From: Streptococcus equinus
GTDB taxonomy: Bacteria; Bacillota; Bacilli; Lactobacillales; Streptococcaceae
Assembly (NCBI RefSeq): GCF_900101445.1
Contig: NZ_FNKE01000001.1
Location: 1,309,200-1,373,199, forward strand
Direction: 5' to 3'
DNA: 64,000 bases
Position numbers and translations under genes: made by a program. This document shows positions 1-6,861 of the stretch, piece after piece. The first letter of the stretch is position 1, and every line of letters begins with the position of its first letter. The notes below the pieces were generated by a model. The model had not been told where the DNA came from. It saw only the letters and a list, made by a program, of their open reading frames with translations, and did not search any database.

Positions 1-833
1 TCAATCCCCATTTTTAAGCTCATCAAAACATTGGCGTAATCATGCCTAAAACTGCGAACTTCCTGATACAAACTTTCCACGTGCTTGCTATAATTTTCAA
101 GTGCCACAAGCTCCATCTCCTGATTGCGAAGCAATTCATTTTTCTGCTCCTGCCCATGACGAAAATTGAGGTAAAAGAGGAAGACAAAAAGAAGGATGAG
201 ATAAATGAAAGCAACAATTCCCCTTATTACATCGTTATCAGCATTATGAAAAGGTTTTACAATAGCAATGGCATCCATGAATAAAAAATAAGAGACCATC
301 AAGATATTAATAATATTAAAAATTTTTGGCTCGATGTGTTTTTTTAAACTTTGACTTACATTTGAAATATCAATATTTAACCATCGTGAAACCAGATAAT
401 ACACAATAAATGGTTCAGCTCCCGATAATACGACCACCAATGATGGATTTGTAGGGTTTATCTTTATTGAAAAAATAGATTGGCAAATAATGAAGAAAGA
501 ATTATGCAAAACAATATAAAATGCAATAGGATATAAGCCGTAAAAGAAATGGTATCTAAATTCTATTTTAGGATCACGCTTATAAGAAATAACAATAAGA
601 TATAATACAACTAAATAAATAGTAACTTCTTTAACCAGATAAGGATTTAAATTTAGTGTACTGAGAAAAATACCATTCACTATCGGTAATAAGACTTCAA
701 CCTCAAATAAAAAGAAAATCCATTCTTTTAAAGATAATTTATATTTAGTAATTTGTTGAAATAATAATCCTAATAAAACAAAACTTATAAAATTAACAAT
801 AAAAGCAAAAAATAGCGTTAAATTACCCAACAT
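1..833 (-). CDS. BlpH/ComD-type sensor histidine kinase, 3' end outside window
   Basis: Membrane sensor kinase of the peptide-pheromone (HPK10) class; the C-terminal ATPase half lies beyond position 1. Reading down from the ATG at 833 the frame stays open to the edge, giving about 277 residues rich in hydrophobic segments and ending in RSFRHDYANVLMSLK, the phosphoacceptor histidine region also found in the two complete kinases of this window. A strong AGGAAGG ribosome site precedes the ATG and lies inside the small upstream ORF, whose stop codon overlaps this gene. It is a third kinase beside a single intact response regulator. Its ligand is unknown. Confidence 0.85.
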   Translation of the reverse strand, partial: MLGNLTLFFAFIVNFISFVLLGLLFQQITKYKLSLKEWIFFLFEVEVLLPIVNGIFLSTLNLNPYLVKEVTIYLVVLYLIVISYKRDPKIEFRYHFFYGLYPIAFYIVLHNSFFIICQSIFSIKINPTNPSLVVVLSGAEPFIVYYLVSRWLNIDISNVSQSLKKHIEPKIFNIINILMVSYFLFMDAIAIVKPFHNADNDVIRGIVAFIYLILLFVFLFYLNFRHGQEQKNELLRNQEMELVALENYSKHVESLYQEVRSFRHDYANVLMSLKMGI

Positions 834-1026
834 TTTGACCTTCCTTCTTCATAAATTCTAACAACTTGTGTAAATGTGTAATACAAGCAGACTGTTTTAA
901 ACGATAATTTACATAACCATATATCACACTCAATTTATTTTTGGTGATTTCTTGAAATAGAATTCCAAATATTATTAGACTCAACAAGTTTGCTAAAAAG
1001 GCTAGACATTCGGCTGAAATGCTCAC
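823..1026 (-). CDS. 67-aa ORF resembling the first membrane segment of a pheromone kinase
   Basis: Starts at GTG (1024-1026) behind a GGGAGAA ribosome site. Residues 7-34 (AFLANLLSLIIFGILFQEIT, then KNKLS) align with the first membrane segment of the kinase that follows (AFIVNFISFVLLGLLFQQIT, then KYKLS). The remaining 33 residues, basic and unlike the kinase, run into that kinase's ribosome site and overlap its start by four codons. It is therefore probably the stump of a duplicated kinase, or a small membrane peptide translationally coupled to the next gene. Function unknown. Confidence 0.5.
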   Translation of the reverse strand: MSISAECLAFLANLLSLIIFGILFQEITKNKLSVIYGYVNYRLKQSACITHLHKLLEFMKKEGQNVG

Positions 1027-1140
1027 TTACTTCTCCCTATTCTCATTTATTATTTACTATCTAAAGATTTTAATCTTAAAAATTGTGACTTTTTTAATTG
1101 TATCATGTTGGAAGAATATTGGATATACTTATTTTTATAA

Positions 1141-1168
1141 AAAATAAAAAGGCTGTGAAGCCTTTTTT
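1141..1168 (-). terminator. Terminator after the immunity operon
   Basis: AAAGGCTT-cac-AGCCTTTT hairpin followed on the minus strand by a T-rich run, 22 bp after the stop of the gene ending at 1190. Confidence 0.75.
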
Positions 1169-1189
1169 GTTTGTATTATTCGATGTTAA

Positions 1190-1483
1190 CTAGAAGATTC
1201 TAATCTCCATTAATTTTCTAAGTTCTTTTAATTTTTCAGATTGTTCAGGAGTGAAGTGGACATTGCTGTGTAAAACGGTATCTGTTAATTCTAAACTCAT
1301 GCGATTCATAAGAAAAGGAAATGATGTTCCGTTTGTTTTAAATTCATTAAGATAATGTGTCAATGTCTTTTTCACACTTGCAGCAGAATCATTTGCTTGT
1401 AAATCCAGAAGCAACTCCTCAATAATGGAAATAGCTTCCTCTCTTCTTTCTTTTCCACCTGAAAACCATTTTAATTTTGCCAT
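1190..1483 (-). CDS. Bacteriocin immunity protein, EntA_Immun-like
   Basis: A 97-residue, soluble, highly charged, helix-rich protein with the size and composition of the four-helix immunity proteins of class II bacteriocins. In that family the protein sits at the inner membrane face and blocks the pore complex formed by a cognate bacteriocin. It is the last gene of a three-gene unit (1978 to 1190) headed by a pheromone-regulated promoter, and it follows a second protein of the same type by 27 bp. No bacteriocin gene is in this unit, so its target may be encoded elsewhere or by a competitor. The assignment rests on overall character, not on a diagnostic motif. Confidence 0.65.
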   Translation of the reverse strand: MAKLKWFSGGKERREEAISIIEELLLDLQANDSAASVKKTLTHYLNEFKTNGTSFPFLMNRMSLELTDTVLHSNVHFTPEQSEKLKELRKLMEIRIF

Positions 1484-1510
1484 CTAAAATTCTCCTTTTC
1501 CCACTTAATC

Positions 1511-1816
1511 TCAATGAAAAATAACCCCAGTTGCAGCTAATCCACGCGCAAGATTTCCTTCAAACAATCCATAACTAGAGATTTTTTTGTAAAAGTCGTT
1601 GACACTTGAAGACATTTTTTCTTTTTTAGCAACATTTGCAATGCCAATCTGGCGTAAATCAGATGCAAGGCTCACAACAGCTTTGTCAAAATCTTTGCCA
1701 TTTTCGACAGCATTTTTAAACTTCAGTAAAACTTGACGCTCTTCTTCTTTGATATCAATAGATAAAACAAGGTTATAAACGTCATTTAACAAATCTTCCT
1801 TGACTAATTTTCCCAT
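1511..1816 (-). CDS. Bacteriocin immunity protein, enterocin A immunity family
   Basis: A 101-residue protein with the amphipathic four-helix pattern of EntA-type immunity proteins (LLNDVYNLVLS, then EERQVLLKFKNAVENGKDF, then ASDLRQIGIANVAKK). Such proteins protect producers from pediocin-like bacteriocins, which open the mannose permease. It is preceded by AGGAGG and starts 12 bp after the 49-residue membrane peptide gene, so the two should be co-translated. Two immunity-like genes without a bacteriocin suggest a protective, orphan-immunity unit switched on with the rest of the regulon. Confidence 0.75.
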   Translation of the reverse strand: MGKLVKEDLLNDVYNLVLSIDIKEEERQVLLKFKNAVENGKDFDKAVVSLASDLRQIGIANVAKKEKMSSSVNDFYKKISSYGLFEGNLARGLAATGVIFH

Positions 1817-1828
1817 AAAAATTTCCTC

Positions 1829-1978
1829 CTATGGCATTAAAGCATTTACTAGACTACGGCCAAAATATCGCCCAGTTGAATAGACATGTTCAAAAATGAC
1901 AGGATAAGCGATGATTAATAAAGCAAATCCAATGACCGTAATTGTAATTTTGTATTTTGAAAATAACGTCTTAAGCAT
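1829..1978 (-). CDS. 49-aa single-span membrane peptide
   Basis: A small ORF starting at ATG 1976-1978 and encoding a basic N-terminus, one hydrophobic segment (ITVIGFALLIIAYPVIFEHV) and a polar tail ending NALMP. It is the first gene behind the pheromone-regulated promoter at 2071-2137 and is followed closely by two immunity-type genes. There is no double-glycine leader, so it is not an ordinary exported bacteriocin precursor. A membrane immunity or accessory role is inferred from position only. Confidence 0.6.
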   Translation of the reverse strand: MLKTLFSKYKITITVIGFALLIIAYPVIFEHVYSTGRYFGRSLVNALMP

Positions 1979-2070
1979 ATCTCATTCTTTCTAGTTTTAA
2001 TGCAGGGCCAAAAATCTACTTATTACCAAGCTAGATGTCGCTCTGATTTTCTTTTTCATTTCTCAGCTAT

Positions 2071-2137
2071 ATTATACCCTTTTTTCGTCACTAAAACGGA
2101 GCAAGTCGCAAACAGTCGTTTTTTCGTCGTAAACGGT
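2071..2137 (-). promoter_or_regulatory. BlpR-type promoter for the orphan immunity unit
   Basis: Half-sites at 2126-2137 and 2105-2116, read on the minus strand as ACCGTTTACGAC and ACTGTTTGCGAC, are 21 bp apart. A TATAAT lies at 2071-2076, 28 bp beyond the second half-site. There is no convincing -35, as expected for an activator-dependent promoter. Confidence 0.8.
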
Positions 2138-2171
2138 AAAAATCATCGTTTCAGGAAATTTACTCATCATA

Positions 2172-2204
2172 AAACAAAAAGACCGAATCCCGTAAGATTC
2201 AGTC
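2172..2204 (-). terminator. Terminator after histidine kinase 1
   Basis: GACTGAATC / GATTCGGTC stem (one G-U pair) followed by a T-rich run on the minus strand, just after the kinase stop at 2223. Confidence 0.8.
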
Positions 2205-2222
2205 TTCTCATTATTACAATCT

Positions 2223-3533
2223 CTAGTTTAGCGTATTTTTAATACGTATCGTCTGACAGAAATGATGAGCTACACTATCCGTTTCAACCGTAAGATTTGG
2301 ATATTTTCGCATCATCTGATGAATCGTGGTTAGCCCAATACCACGGCCGTAACCTTTACTTGAATAATCTTTTTGATAAATCAAATCAATAGGAACCTGC
2401 TCCTCTTTAGTCGTATTATCCACAATTAACACATAGTCATCATCTTGATAAAAACATGCAATCGTAATAGCTGGATTTTCTGCTTCAAGCGCTGCTTCAA
2501 TAGCATTATCACACAAAATAGCCAATAAACGAATGTAATCTAACAGTGGAATATCAGGCGCCCCAATTTTTTCCTTTACTTCCAAATCAACTTCAATATG
2601 ATTGGCCTCAGCTTCTAAAAATTTAGCTGATAAAAGACTTTTTATGGCATCGTCCTCAATATTAGCCAGACGTCCAATGTTAAATTTGCTACTTTGAATG
2701 AAATCAGACAAGTCCTCCAGAACGGATTCATAGACTTTCTGAATCATTCCGATATCTTTTCGATCAATTCCCTCTTTCAAGCTAACTAAGATATTCGCAT
2801 AATCATGACGAAAGGCACGTAACTCCTCGTATAGTCCCTCAACTTTCTTACTATAAGCTGATAAATATCTTAATTCTTGCTCACGAGCATTAGCAATCTC
2901 TTTTTCAAGTCTATTTTGATAAGAACGGTTCATGTAAAATAGCATTAAGATAAAGAAAGCAAAGTAAATGACTACTAGCCATTCTCTATAGTATAGTGTC
3001 GATACTCCACCTTGGAACTCCATACCAGTTAAAAATTCCATAGCCACATAAAAAAGTACCATACTTATATCAGTGATTATTAAAAATACTTTTAACTTTC
3101 TGACACTAACCATTTCAATAAAAGCTTGAAAATTGAATTTAGACATTTTTACAAGTCCAATATAAATAATTAGCGATACTAACTCAACGGTTACAAAAAC
3201 AAAATTATTACGATCAATATCTATATAATTTAAACCTATAATAGGCAAAAAGAAGAAAGCTGTCAATCGTCTAAAGACACCTTCAACAAGCCATGGAAAT
3301 ACCCCATAGAAAACATGTAGAGACACTGGTAATTCCCTATTTTTGAAATAAGATAATAAAATAAGGACGATAAAATTTCCAACAATAAAATAGAACCAAG
3401 AATATGCAACAACCACAAAAGTGACAACAGCTATGATTTTTTCTACATAGTTTAATCTCTCTCCTCTAACATTCGAATAAATATATAAAATTATCGGATA
3501 AACCGTTAAACATAAAATTAAATAATCCAGCAT
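2223..3533 (-). CDS. blpH: Pheromone sensor histidine kinase 1 (BlpH/ComD type)
   Basis: A 436-residue HPK10-type kinase: six to seven hydrophobic segments over residues 1-200, a coiled linker, the phosphoacceptor motif FRHDYAN (His243), and a C-terminal ATPase with CDNAIEAALE and GRGIGL. The family senses a secreted peptide and phosphorylates a LytTR regulator. The last roughly 250 residues are almost identical to the second kinase (4013-5338), while the sensor half diverges strongly, so the two probably recognise different peptides but feed the same regulator. The gene is preceded by a 29-codon miniature of blpR and uses the same GAGGTGATGG ribosome site as kinase 2, so the cassette looks like a duplication of blpR-blpH. 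Confidence 0.9.
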   Translation of the reverse strand: MLDYLILCLTVYPIILYIYSNVRGERLNYVEKIIAVVTFVVVAYSWFYFIVGNFIVLILLSYFKNRELPVSLHVFYGVFPWLVEGVFRRLTAFFFLPIIGLNYIDIDRNNFVFVTVELVSLIIYIGLVKMSKFNFQAFIEMVSVRKLKVFLIITDISMVLFYVAMEFLTGMEFQGGVSTLYYREWLVVIYFAFFILMLFYMNRSYQNRLEKEIANAREQELRYLSAYSKKVEGLYEELRAFRHDYANILVSLKEGIDRKDIGMIQKVYESVLEDLSDFIQSSKFNIGRLANIEDDAIKSLLSAKFLEAEANHIEVDLEVKEKIGAPDIPLLDYIRLLAILCDNAIEAALEAENPAITIACFYQDDDYVLIVDNTTKEEQVPIDLIYQKDYSSKGYGRGIGLTTIHQMMRKYPNLTVETDSVAHHFCQTIRIKNTLN

Positions 3534-3537
3534 CCCA

Positions 3538-3627
3538 TCACCTCATTTCGCTCAAAATCATTTCAAAGTGATGTTCTACACGAAATCCTTGTGTGGGATT
3601 CTTCTCAAGAATAAATATACCTACCAT
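3538..3627 (-). pseudogene. Miniature blpR with internal deletion (29 codons)
   Basis: The frame begins MVGIFILEKNPTQGFRVEHH and ends LSEMR. The intact regulator begins MLDIFILEDNITQQFRIERQ and ends MAEMR. About 210 internal codons, covering most of the receiver domain and nearly the whole LytTR domain, are missing, yet the reading frame, the ribosome site, the stop-start junction with the kinase and the upstream leader are preserved. It is probably a deletion relic retained as a translational lead-in for kinase 1. A peptide product cannot be excluded. Confidence 0.85.
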
Positions 3628-3681
3628 AAATCTCTCCCTACCTAAACTATTCTCTTGATTATCTAAAAATCAACAATCTCT

Positions 3682-3726
3682 ATTATAAAAGAAATTGTAT
3701 AAAAAAACACCTTAATCATAAACTGA
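3682..3726 (-). promoter_or_regulatory. Decayed BlpR promoter of kinase 1
   Basis: The leader matches that of blpR closely, including TATAAT at 3682-3687. The proximal half-site (3715-3726) matches the blpR half-site at 8 of 12 bases, and the distal one (about 3736-3747) is unrecognisable. The promoter has probably lost pheromone control. Confidence 0.55.
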
Positions 3727-3752
3727 TATTTTTCAATATACACAAAAAATCG

Positions 3753-3820
3753 ACATTTCAGGAATGTTTTTTAACCTCTTAGGACATCAAGAAGCTATTA
3801 AAGCATTTTTCTGATAAAAT
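3753..3820 (+). promoter_or_regulatory. Divergent LytTR-type promoter of the pheromone gene
   Basis: Direct repeats ACATTTCAGGA (3753-3763) and ACCTCTTAGGA (3774-3784) have the same 21-bp period as the bacteriocin promoters but a different sequence, closer to the ACATTTAGG style of ComE/BlpR boxes. TAAAAT is at 3815-3820, 30 bp downstream. A TGGAGG ribosome site follows. Confidence 0.65.
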
Positions 3821-3846
3821 AATCTTCGACTGGAGGTAAAACAGTT

Positions 3847-3996
3847 ATGACAGAATGGAAAATGTCAGAGTTAGAATCAGTCAAAGAATTGACTGATTCT
3901 GATTTGGAGAAGACAGTTGGAGGAGATAATATTCCTCTACTTACTGGTGTTGTTGATTGGTTTAAAGTTTTTAATAAAACTAAAAATCACATGTAA
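3847..3996 (+). CDS. gsp: Double-glycine pheromone precursor (GSP/BlpC-like inducing peptide)
   Basis: A 49-residue precursor. The leader (residues 1-26) has the LESVKELTDSDLEKTVGG pattern cut by C39-peptidase exporters, leaving a 23-residue basic, aromatic mature peptide beginning DNIPLLTGVVDWFK. The DWxK core resembles the inducing peptide of the S. gallolyticus gallocin system as I remember it. It lies between two pheromone kinases on the opposite strand, has its own promoter with LytTR repeats (positive feedback), and would be exported by BlpAB. In this system type the external peptide activates BlpH, then BlpR, which turns on the bacteriocin promoters. Which kinase it serves is not evident. 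Confidence 0.85.
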   Translation: MTEWKMSELESVKELTDSDLEKTVGGDNIPLLTGVVDWFKVFNKTKNHM

Positions 3997-4000
3997 TCCA

Positions 4001-4033
4001 AAAAGCATTCGACTAAAAGTCGAATGCTTTTTT
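4001..4033 (+). terminator. Terminator of gsp, overlapping the end of kinase 2
   Basis: AAAAGCATTCGACT / AGTCGAATGCTTT is a long stem followed by Ts. The stop codon of the convergent kinase 2 (4013-4015) lies inside the stem, so the last kinase codons form half of a bidirectional terminator. Confidence 0.85.
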
Positions 4034-5338
4034 AATACGAATAGTTTGGCTAAAATGGTAATTTTTACTATTTGTTTGAACAGAGAGATTTGGATATTTT
4101 CGCATCATCTGATGGATTGTTGTAAGACCAATACCCCGACCATGTCCTTTGCTTGAATAATTTTTTTGATAAATCAAATTAACTGGGACACTTTCTTCCT
4201 TAGTTGTATTATCTACAATTAGCACATAGTCACCATCTTGATAAAAACAAGCAATCGTGATAGCTGGATTTTCTGCTTCAAGTGCTGCTTCAATGGCATT
4301 ATCACACAAAATAGCCAACAAACGAATATAATCTAGTAGCGGAATATCGGGTACTCCAATCCTGTCTTTAACCTCTAAATTTACTTCAATATGATTGGCT
4401 TCTGCTTCTAAAAATTTAGCTGATAAGAGACTCTTTATAGCATCGTCCTCAAGATTAGCCAGGCGCCCAATATTAAATTTGCTATTTCGAATAAAATCTG
4501 CCGAATCCTCCAGGACAGAATCGTAGATTTTTCGAACCAGCCCCATATCATCTTGATCAATTCCCTCTTTTAAGCTGACCAAGATATTCGCATAATCATG
4601 ACGAAAGGCGCGTAACTCCTCATATAGCCCCTCAACTTTCTTACTATAAGCTGATAAATATCTTAATTCTTGCTCACGAGCACTAGCAATCTCTTTTTCA
4701 AGTCTATTTTGGTAAGAATGATTCATATAAAATAACATTAAGATAAAGAAAGCAAAGTAAATGACTACTAGCCATTGTCGATAGATCAATGTTGAAAAAT
4801 TTCCCAGAAATTCTACTGCAGTTAAAGTTTCAATCACCACATAGTAAAAAATCATCGTCACATCTGTAAAAAACATCTTTTTACGCAATGATTTAATTTC
4901 ACTAATCTCAACAAAAGTTTGAAAATTGATTTTTGATATTTTGATAATTAAAAGATAAACCAATAATACAGAAAATTGTACAATAACATACAATAGATTA
5001 TTTTTACTTACGTCAATATAATCTAACCCAAAGATTGGAAGAATACAAAAACCAATAGTCCTAATAATAATGCTATCAATAACCCACGGGAAACTACCAT
5101 TAAACATATGCAAAGATAGCGGCAAATCTTTTCTACTAAAATAAGATATTAAAAATAATATTAGGATTCTCCCTATAATGGTAGGAAACGGTGTAATATC
5201 AATAACAAAAAATGACAATGATATTGTTATAATTTCCCGTAAGTTTAGTTTTTCTCCTCTTACATTCGCAAAAATTGTCATGATAACAGGATAATAAGTA
5301 AGTTGTGAAGCATAAAAAATTAAAATTGCTTTTATCAT
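4013..5338 (-). CDS. blpH: Pheromone sensor histidine kinase 2 (BlpH/ComD type)
   Basis: A 441-residue HPK10-type kinase with an N-terminal multi-span sensor (residues 1-205), FRHDYAN with His247 as phosphoacceptor, and a C-terminal ATPase (NAIEAALE, GRGIGL). It is directly downstream of the intact blpR (4-bp gap, ribosome site inside the blpR end), which makes it the natural partner of BlpR and the best candidate receptor for the pheromone. From about residue 187 to the end it is nearly identical to kinase 1. Upstream only scattered motifs are shared, such as NVRGEKLN and a SYF...LP.SLH.F.G.FPW stretch. Confidence 0.92.
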   Translation of the reverse strand: MIKAILIFYASQLTYYPVIMTIFANVRGEKLNLREIITISLSFFVIDITPFPTIIGRILILFLISYFSRKDLPLSLHMFNGSFPWVIDSIIIRTIGFCILPIFGLDYIDVSKNNLLYVIVQFSVLLVYLLIIKISKINFQTFVEISEIKSLRKKMFFTDVTMIFYYVVIETLTAVEFLGNFSTLIYRQWLVVIYFAFFILMLFYMNHSYQNRLEKEIASAREQELRYLSAYSKKVEGLYEELRAFRHDYANILVSLKEGIDQDDMGLVRKIYDSVLEDSADFIRNSKFNIGRLANLEDDAIKSLLSAKFLEAEANHIEVNLEVKDRIGVPDIPLLDYIRLLAILCDNAIEAALEAENPAITIACFYQDGDYVLIVDNTTKEESVPVNLIYQKNYSSKGHGRGIGLTTIHQMMRKYPNLSVQTNSKNYHFSQTIRIKKAFDF

Positions 5339-5342
5339 CCCA

Positions 5343-6074
5343 TCACCTCATTTCTGCCATCAGTTTTTTGACTTTGTCTCTTGAGACTTGGCAGTAAGAG
5401 CCGTTTTCGAAATAAGCTGTTCGGGTGCTTTTATCAAATTCAGTGACATTATTAACATTAATCACAAATGAGCGGTGACATTTCAACAAACGTTTATCTG
5501 ATTTGGCTACCTCAGCAATTGTGCCATAAAACTCTGTTTGACCTGTTTTAGTGTGTAAAATCACACGGTGCACGGTTGGCGATGTTTCAAAATATAAAAT
5601 ATCATCATAAGCCACGCGGATTCTTGCTTTTGCTGTTTCAAACAGGTAAGAATTCTCACCAAAACTACCAGTTTGATATTTCAACGCCTCTTTCAAGCAC
5701 AATTCAATGCGCCCTCCAAAAGCTTCATCATTCATATTTTTATCAATAAAATCAATCGCACCAACTAGTGATTGATAAGTTAGAAGCATAAACTCAGAAT
5801 GGGTTGTCACAAAGACGATAATGGCTGTCGGATCTTTTTCACGAATAGATCTAGCAACATCTAAGCCTTGCTTTTCATCCCCTTTGATTTCTAAATCAAG
5901 AAAGAAAACCTGGTGATTTCCCTGCCCATCTGCCTTTTTTATAATATCCTTAGATGCCGCAAAAGCCTCTAAACGCTGATACTCCCAGTGGTTCCTTTCC
6001 ATAATTGTCTCAATCTGACGTTCGATTCGAAATTGTTGCGTGATATTATCCTCAAGGATAAAAATATCTAACAT
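5343..6074 (-). CDS. blpR: LytTR-family response regulator
   Basis: A 243-residue regulator: receiver domain at residues 1-125 with acidic residues EDN (8-10), phosphoacceptor Asp60 (VFFLDLE) and the switch region FVTTHSE, then a LytTR DNA-binding domain at about 140-243 (RIRVAYDDILYFET, LLKCHRSFVINVNNV). LytTR regulators of this type bind paired direct repeats about 21 bp apart, which matches the repeats before the bacteriocin genes here. It has such a promoter itself (6130-6197), implying autoinduction. It is the only intact regulator for three kinases in the window. Confidence 0.93.
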   Translation of the reverse strand: MLDIFILEDNITQQFRIERQIETIMERNHWEYQRLEAFAASKDIIKKADGQGNHQVFFLDLEIKGDEKQGLDVARSIREKDPTAIIVFVTTHSEFMLLTYQSLVGAIDFIDKNMNDEAFGGRIELCLKEALKYQTGSFGENSYLFETAKARIRVAYDDILYFETSPTVHRVILHTKTGQTEFYGTIAEVAKSDKRLLKCHRSFVINVNNVTEFDKSTRTAYFENGSYCQVSRDKVKKLMAEMR

Positions 6075-6129
6075 AAACCTCTCCCTACCTAAACTATTCT
6101 TTTGATTATCTTAAAGACTAACATTTTCT

Positions 6130-6197
6130 ATTATAAAGGAAATTTTAGGAAAAAAAACACCTATGTCGTAAACAGTTAATTTTTCGTCGTAAACGGC
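6130..6197 (-). promoter_or_regulatory. BlpR-type promoter of blpR-blpH
   Basis: Half-sites at 6186-6197 and 6165-6176 (minus strand GCCGTTTACGAC and ACTGTTTACGAC) with a 21-bp period, and TATAAT at 6130-6135, 29 bp further. This supports positive autoregulation. Confidence 0.8.
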
Positions 6198-6205
6198 ATT
6201 TATAA

Positions 6206-6237
6206 CTAAAAAAGCTGACAGAATAAACTATCAGCTT
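6206..6237 (-). terminator. Terminator after the small membrane protein pair
   Basis: AAGCTGATAG / CTGTCAGCTT stem followed by TTTTTTAG on the minus strand. It insulates blpR from the upstream operon. Confidence 0.7.
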
Positions 6238-6286
6238 CACCTATCATAATAGTAATACCTAATAAATTACTTCAATTAAATTGTTA

Positions 6287-6502
6287 TCAGTTGATATCCC
6301 TATTTTCATAATAGATCAACATCAAAACAAGTAAACAAACTATTGACAATGGAGTAGTAGTACCTTCTTTTTGAGTTAAAGAATAAAAAATCAAAAAACA
6401 AACATAAGTAGACGTTTTTCTACTCTTCTTGATACTAAAGCCATCAATAGCAATTATTGCCAAAATAACACAATATAAAATAATAAAAATAGAATAACAC
6501 AT
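6287..6502 (-). CDS. 71-aa membrane protein in the bacteriocin regulon
   Basis: Three hydrophobic stretches (residues 3-20, 33-44, 51-64) separated by a basic KKSRKTS loop; ends YYENRDIN. It starts 5 bp after the stop of the 48-residue ORF and shares its promoter with BlpR half-sites. Size and context fit the small hydrophobic immunity proteins of class IIb bacteriocins, but I recognise no family. Confidence 0.6.
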   Translation of the reverse strand: MCYSIFIILYCVILAIIAIDGFSIKKSRKTSTYVCFLIFYSLTQKEGTTTPLSIVCLLVLMLIYYENRDIN

Positions 6503-6507
6503 AAAAA

Positions 6508-6654
6508 CTAATTTACTTTATTAATATCATACAATATAAACATTGTGAAAAAAACGAGAACTCCTTTTACTAACATACCATCCATCGATAATACTGCCTT
6601 CACTCCCAATGCTAAAAACAGTATATTTTTTAGAACAGTTCTCCAATTTGTCAT
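6508..6654 (-). CDS. 48-aa membrane peptide in the bacteriocin regulon
   Basis: Starts at ATG 6652-6654 behind AGAAAG. It has two hydrophobic segments (ILFLALGVKAVLSM and VKGVLVFFTMFILY) and no double-glycine leader or cysteine. Its promoter and 5' leader are nearly the same as those of the bacteriocin peptide gene at 8150, but the coding sequence is unrelated. Probably an immunity or accessory peptide; function unknown. Confidence 0.6.
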   Translation of the reverse strand: MTNWRTVLKNILFLALGVKAVLSMDGMLVKGVLVFFTMFILYDINKVN

Positions 6655-6704
6655 GTTTTCTTTCTAATTTTCTTTTTATTTTGTCGTTACAACTGACAAT
6701 TCTT

Positions 6705-6771
6705 AGTTTAGCATAAATTTTAATTGATAAACGTTAATGTCATAAACGGTTAAAATTCAGTCGCGAACGGT
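6705..6771 (-). promoter_or_regulatory. BlpR-type promoter of the 48/71-aa gene pair
   Basis: Half-sites at 6760-6771 and 6739-6750 (minus strand ACCGTTCGCGAC and ACCGTTTATGAC), 21-bp period. The probable -10, TAAACT, is at 6705-6710, 28 bp further. Confidence 0.75.
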
Positions 6772-6861
6772 AAATAAGATAAAACAATCTGGCATTTTAA
6801 GATATGAGAATCACTACTAACAAACTTAGAAGAATAGAAATTTTTTCTTAACTCTTTTAAA

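Noticed and set aside
2000..2242. 80-codon plus-strand frame across the immunity promoter
   Set aside because: Overlaps the BlpR half-sites and a terminator, has no ribosome site and no recognisable protein character.
3917..4156. Plus-strand frame over the gsp end and the kinase 2 end
   Set aside because: Out of frame with gsp and antisense to the kinase; a shadow frame.
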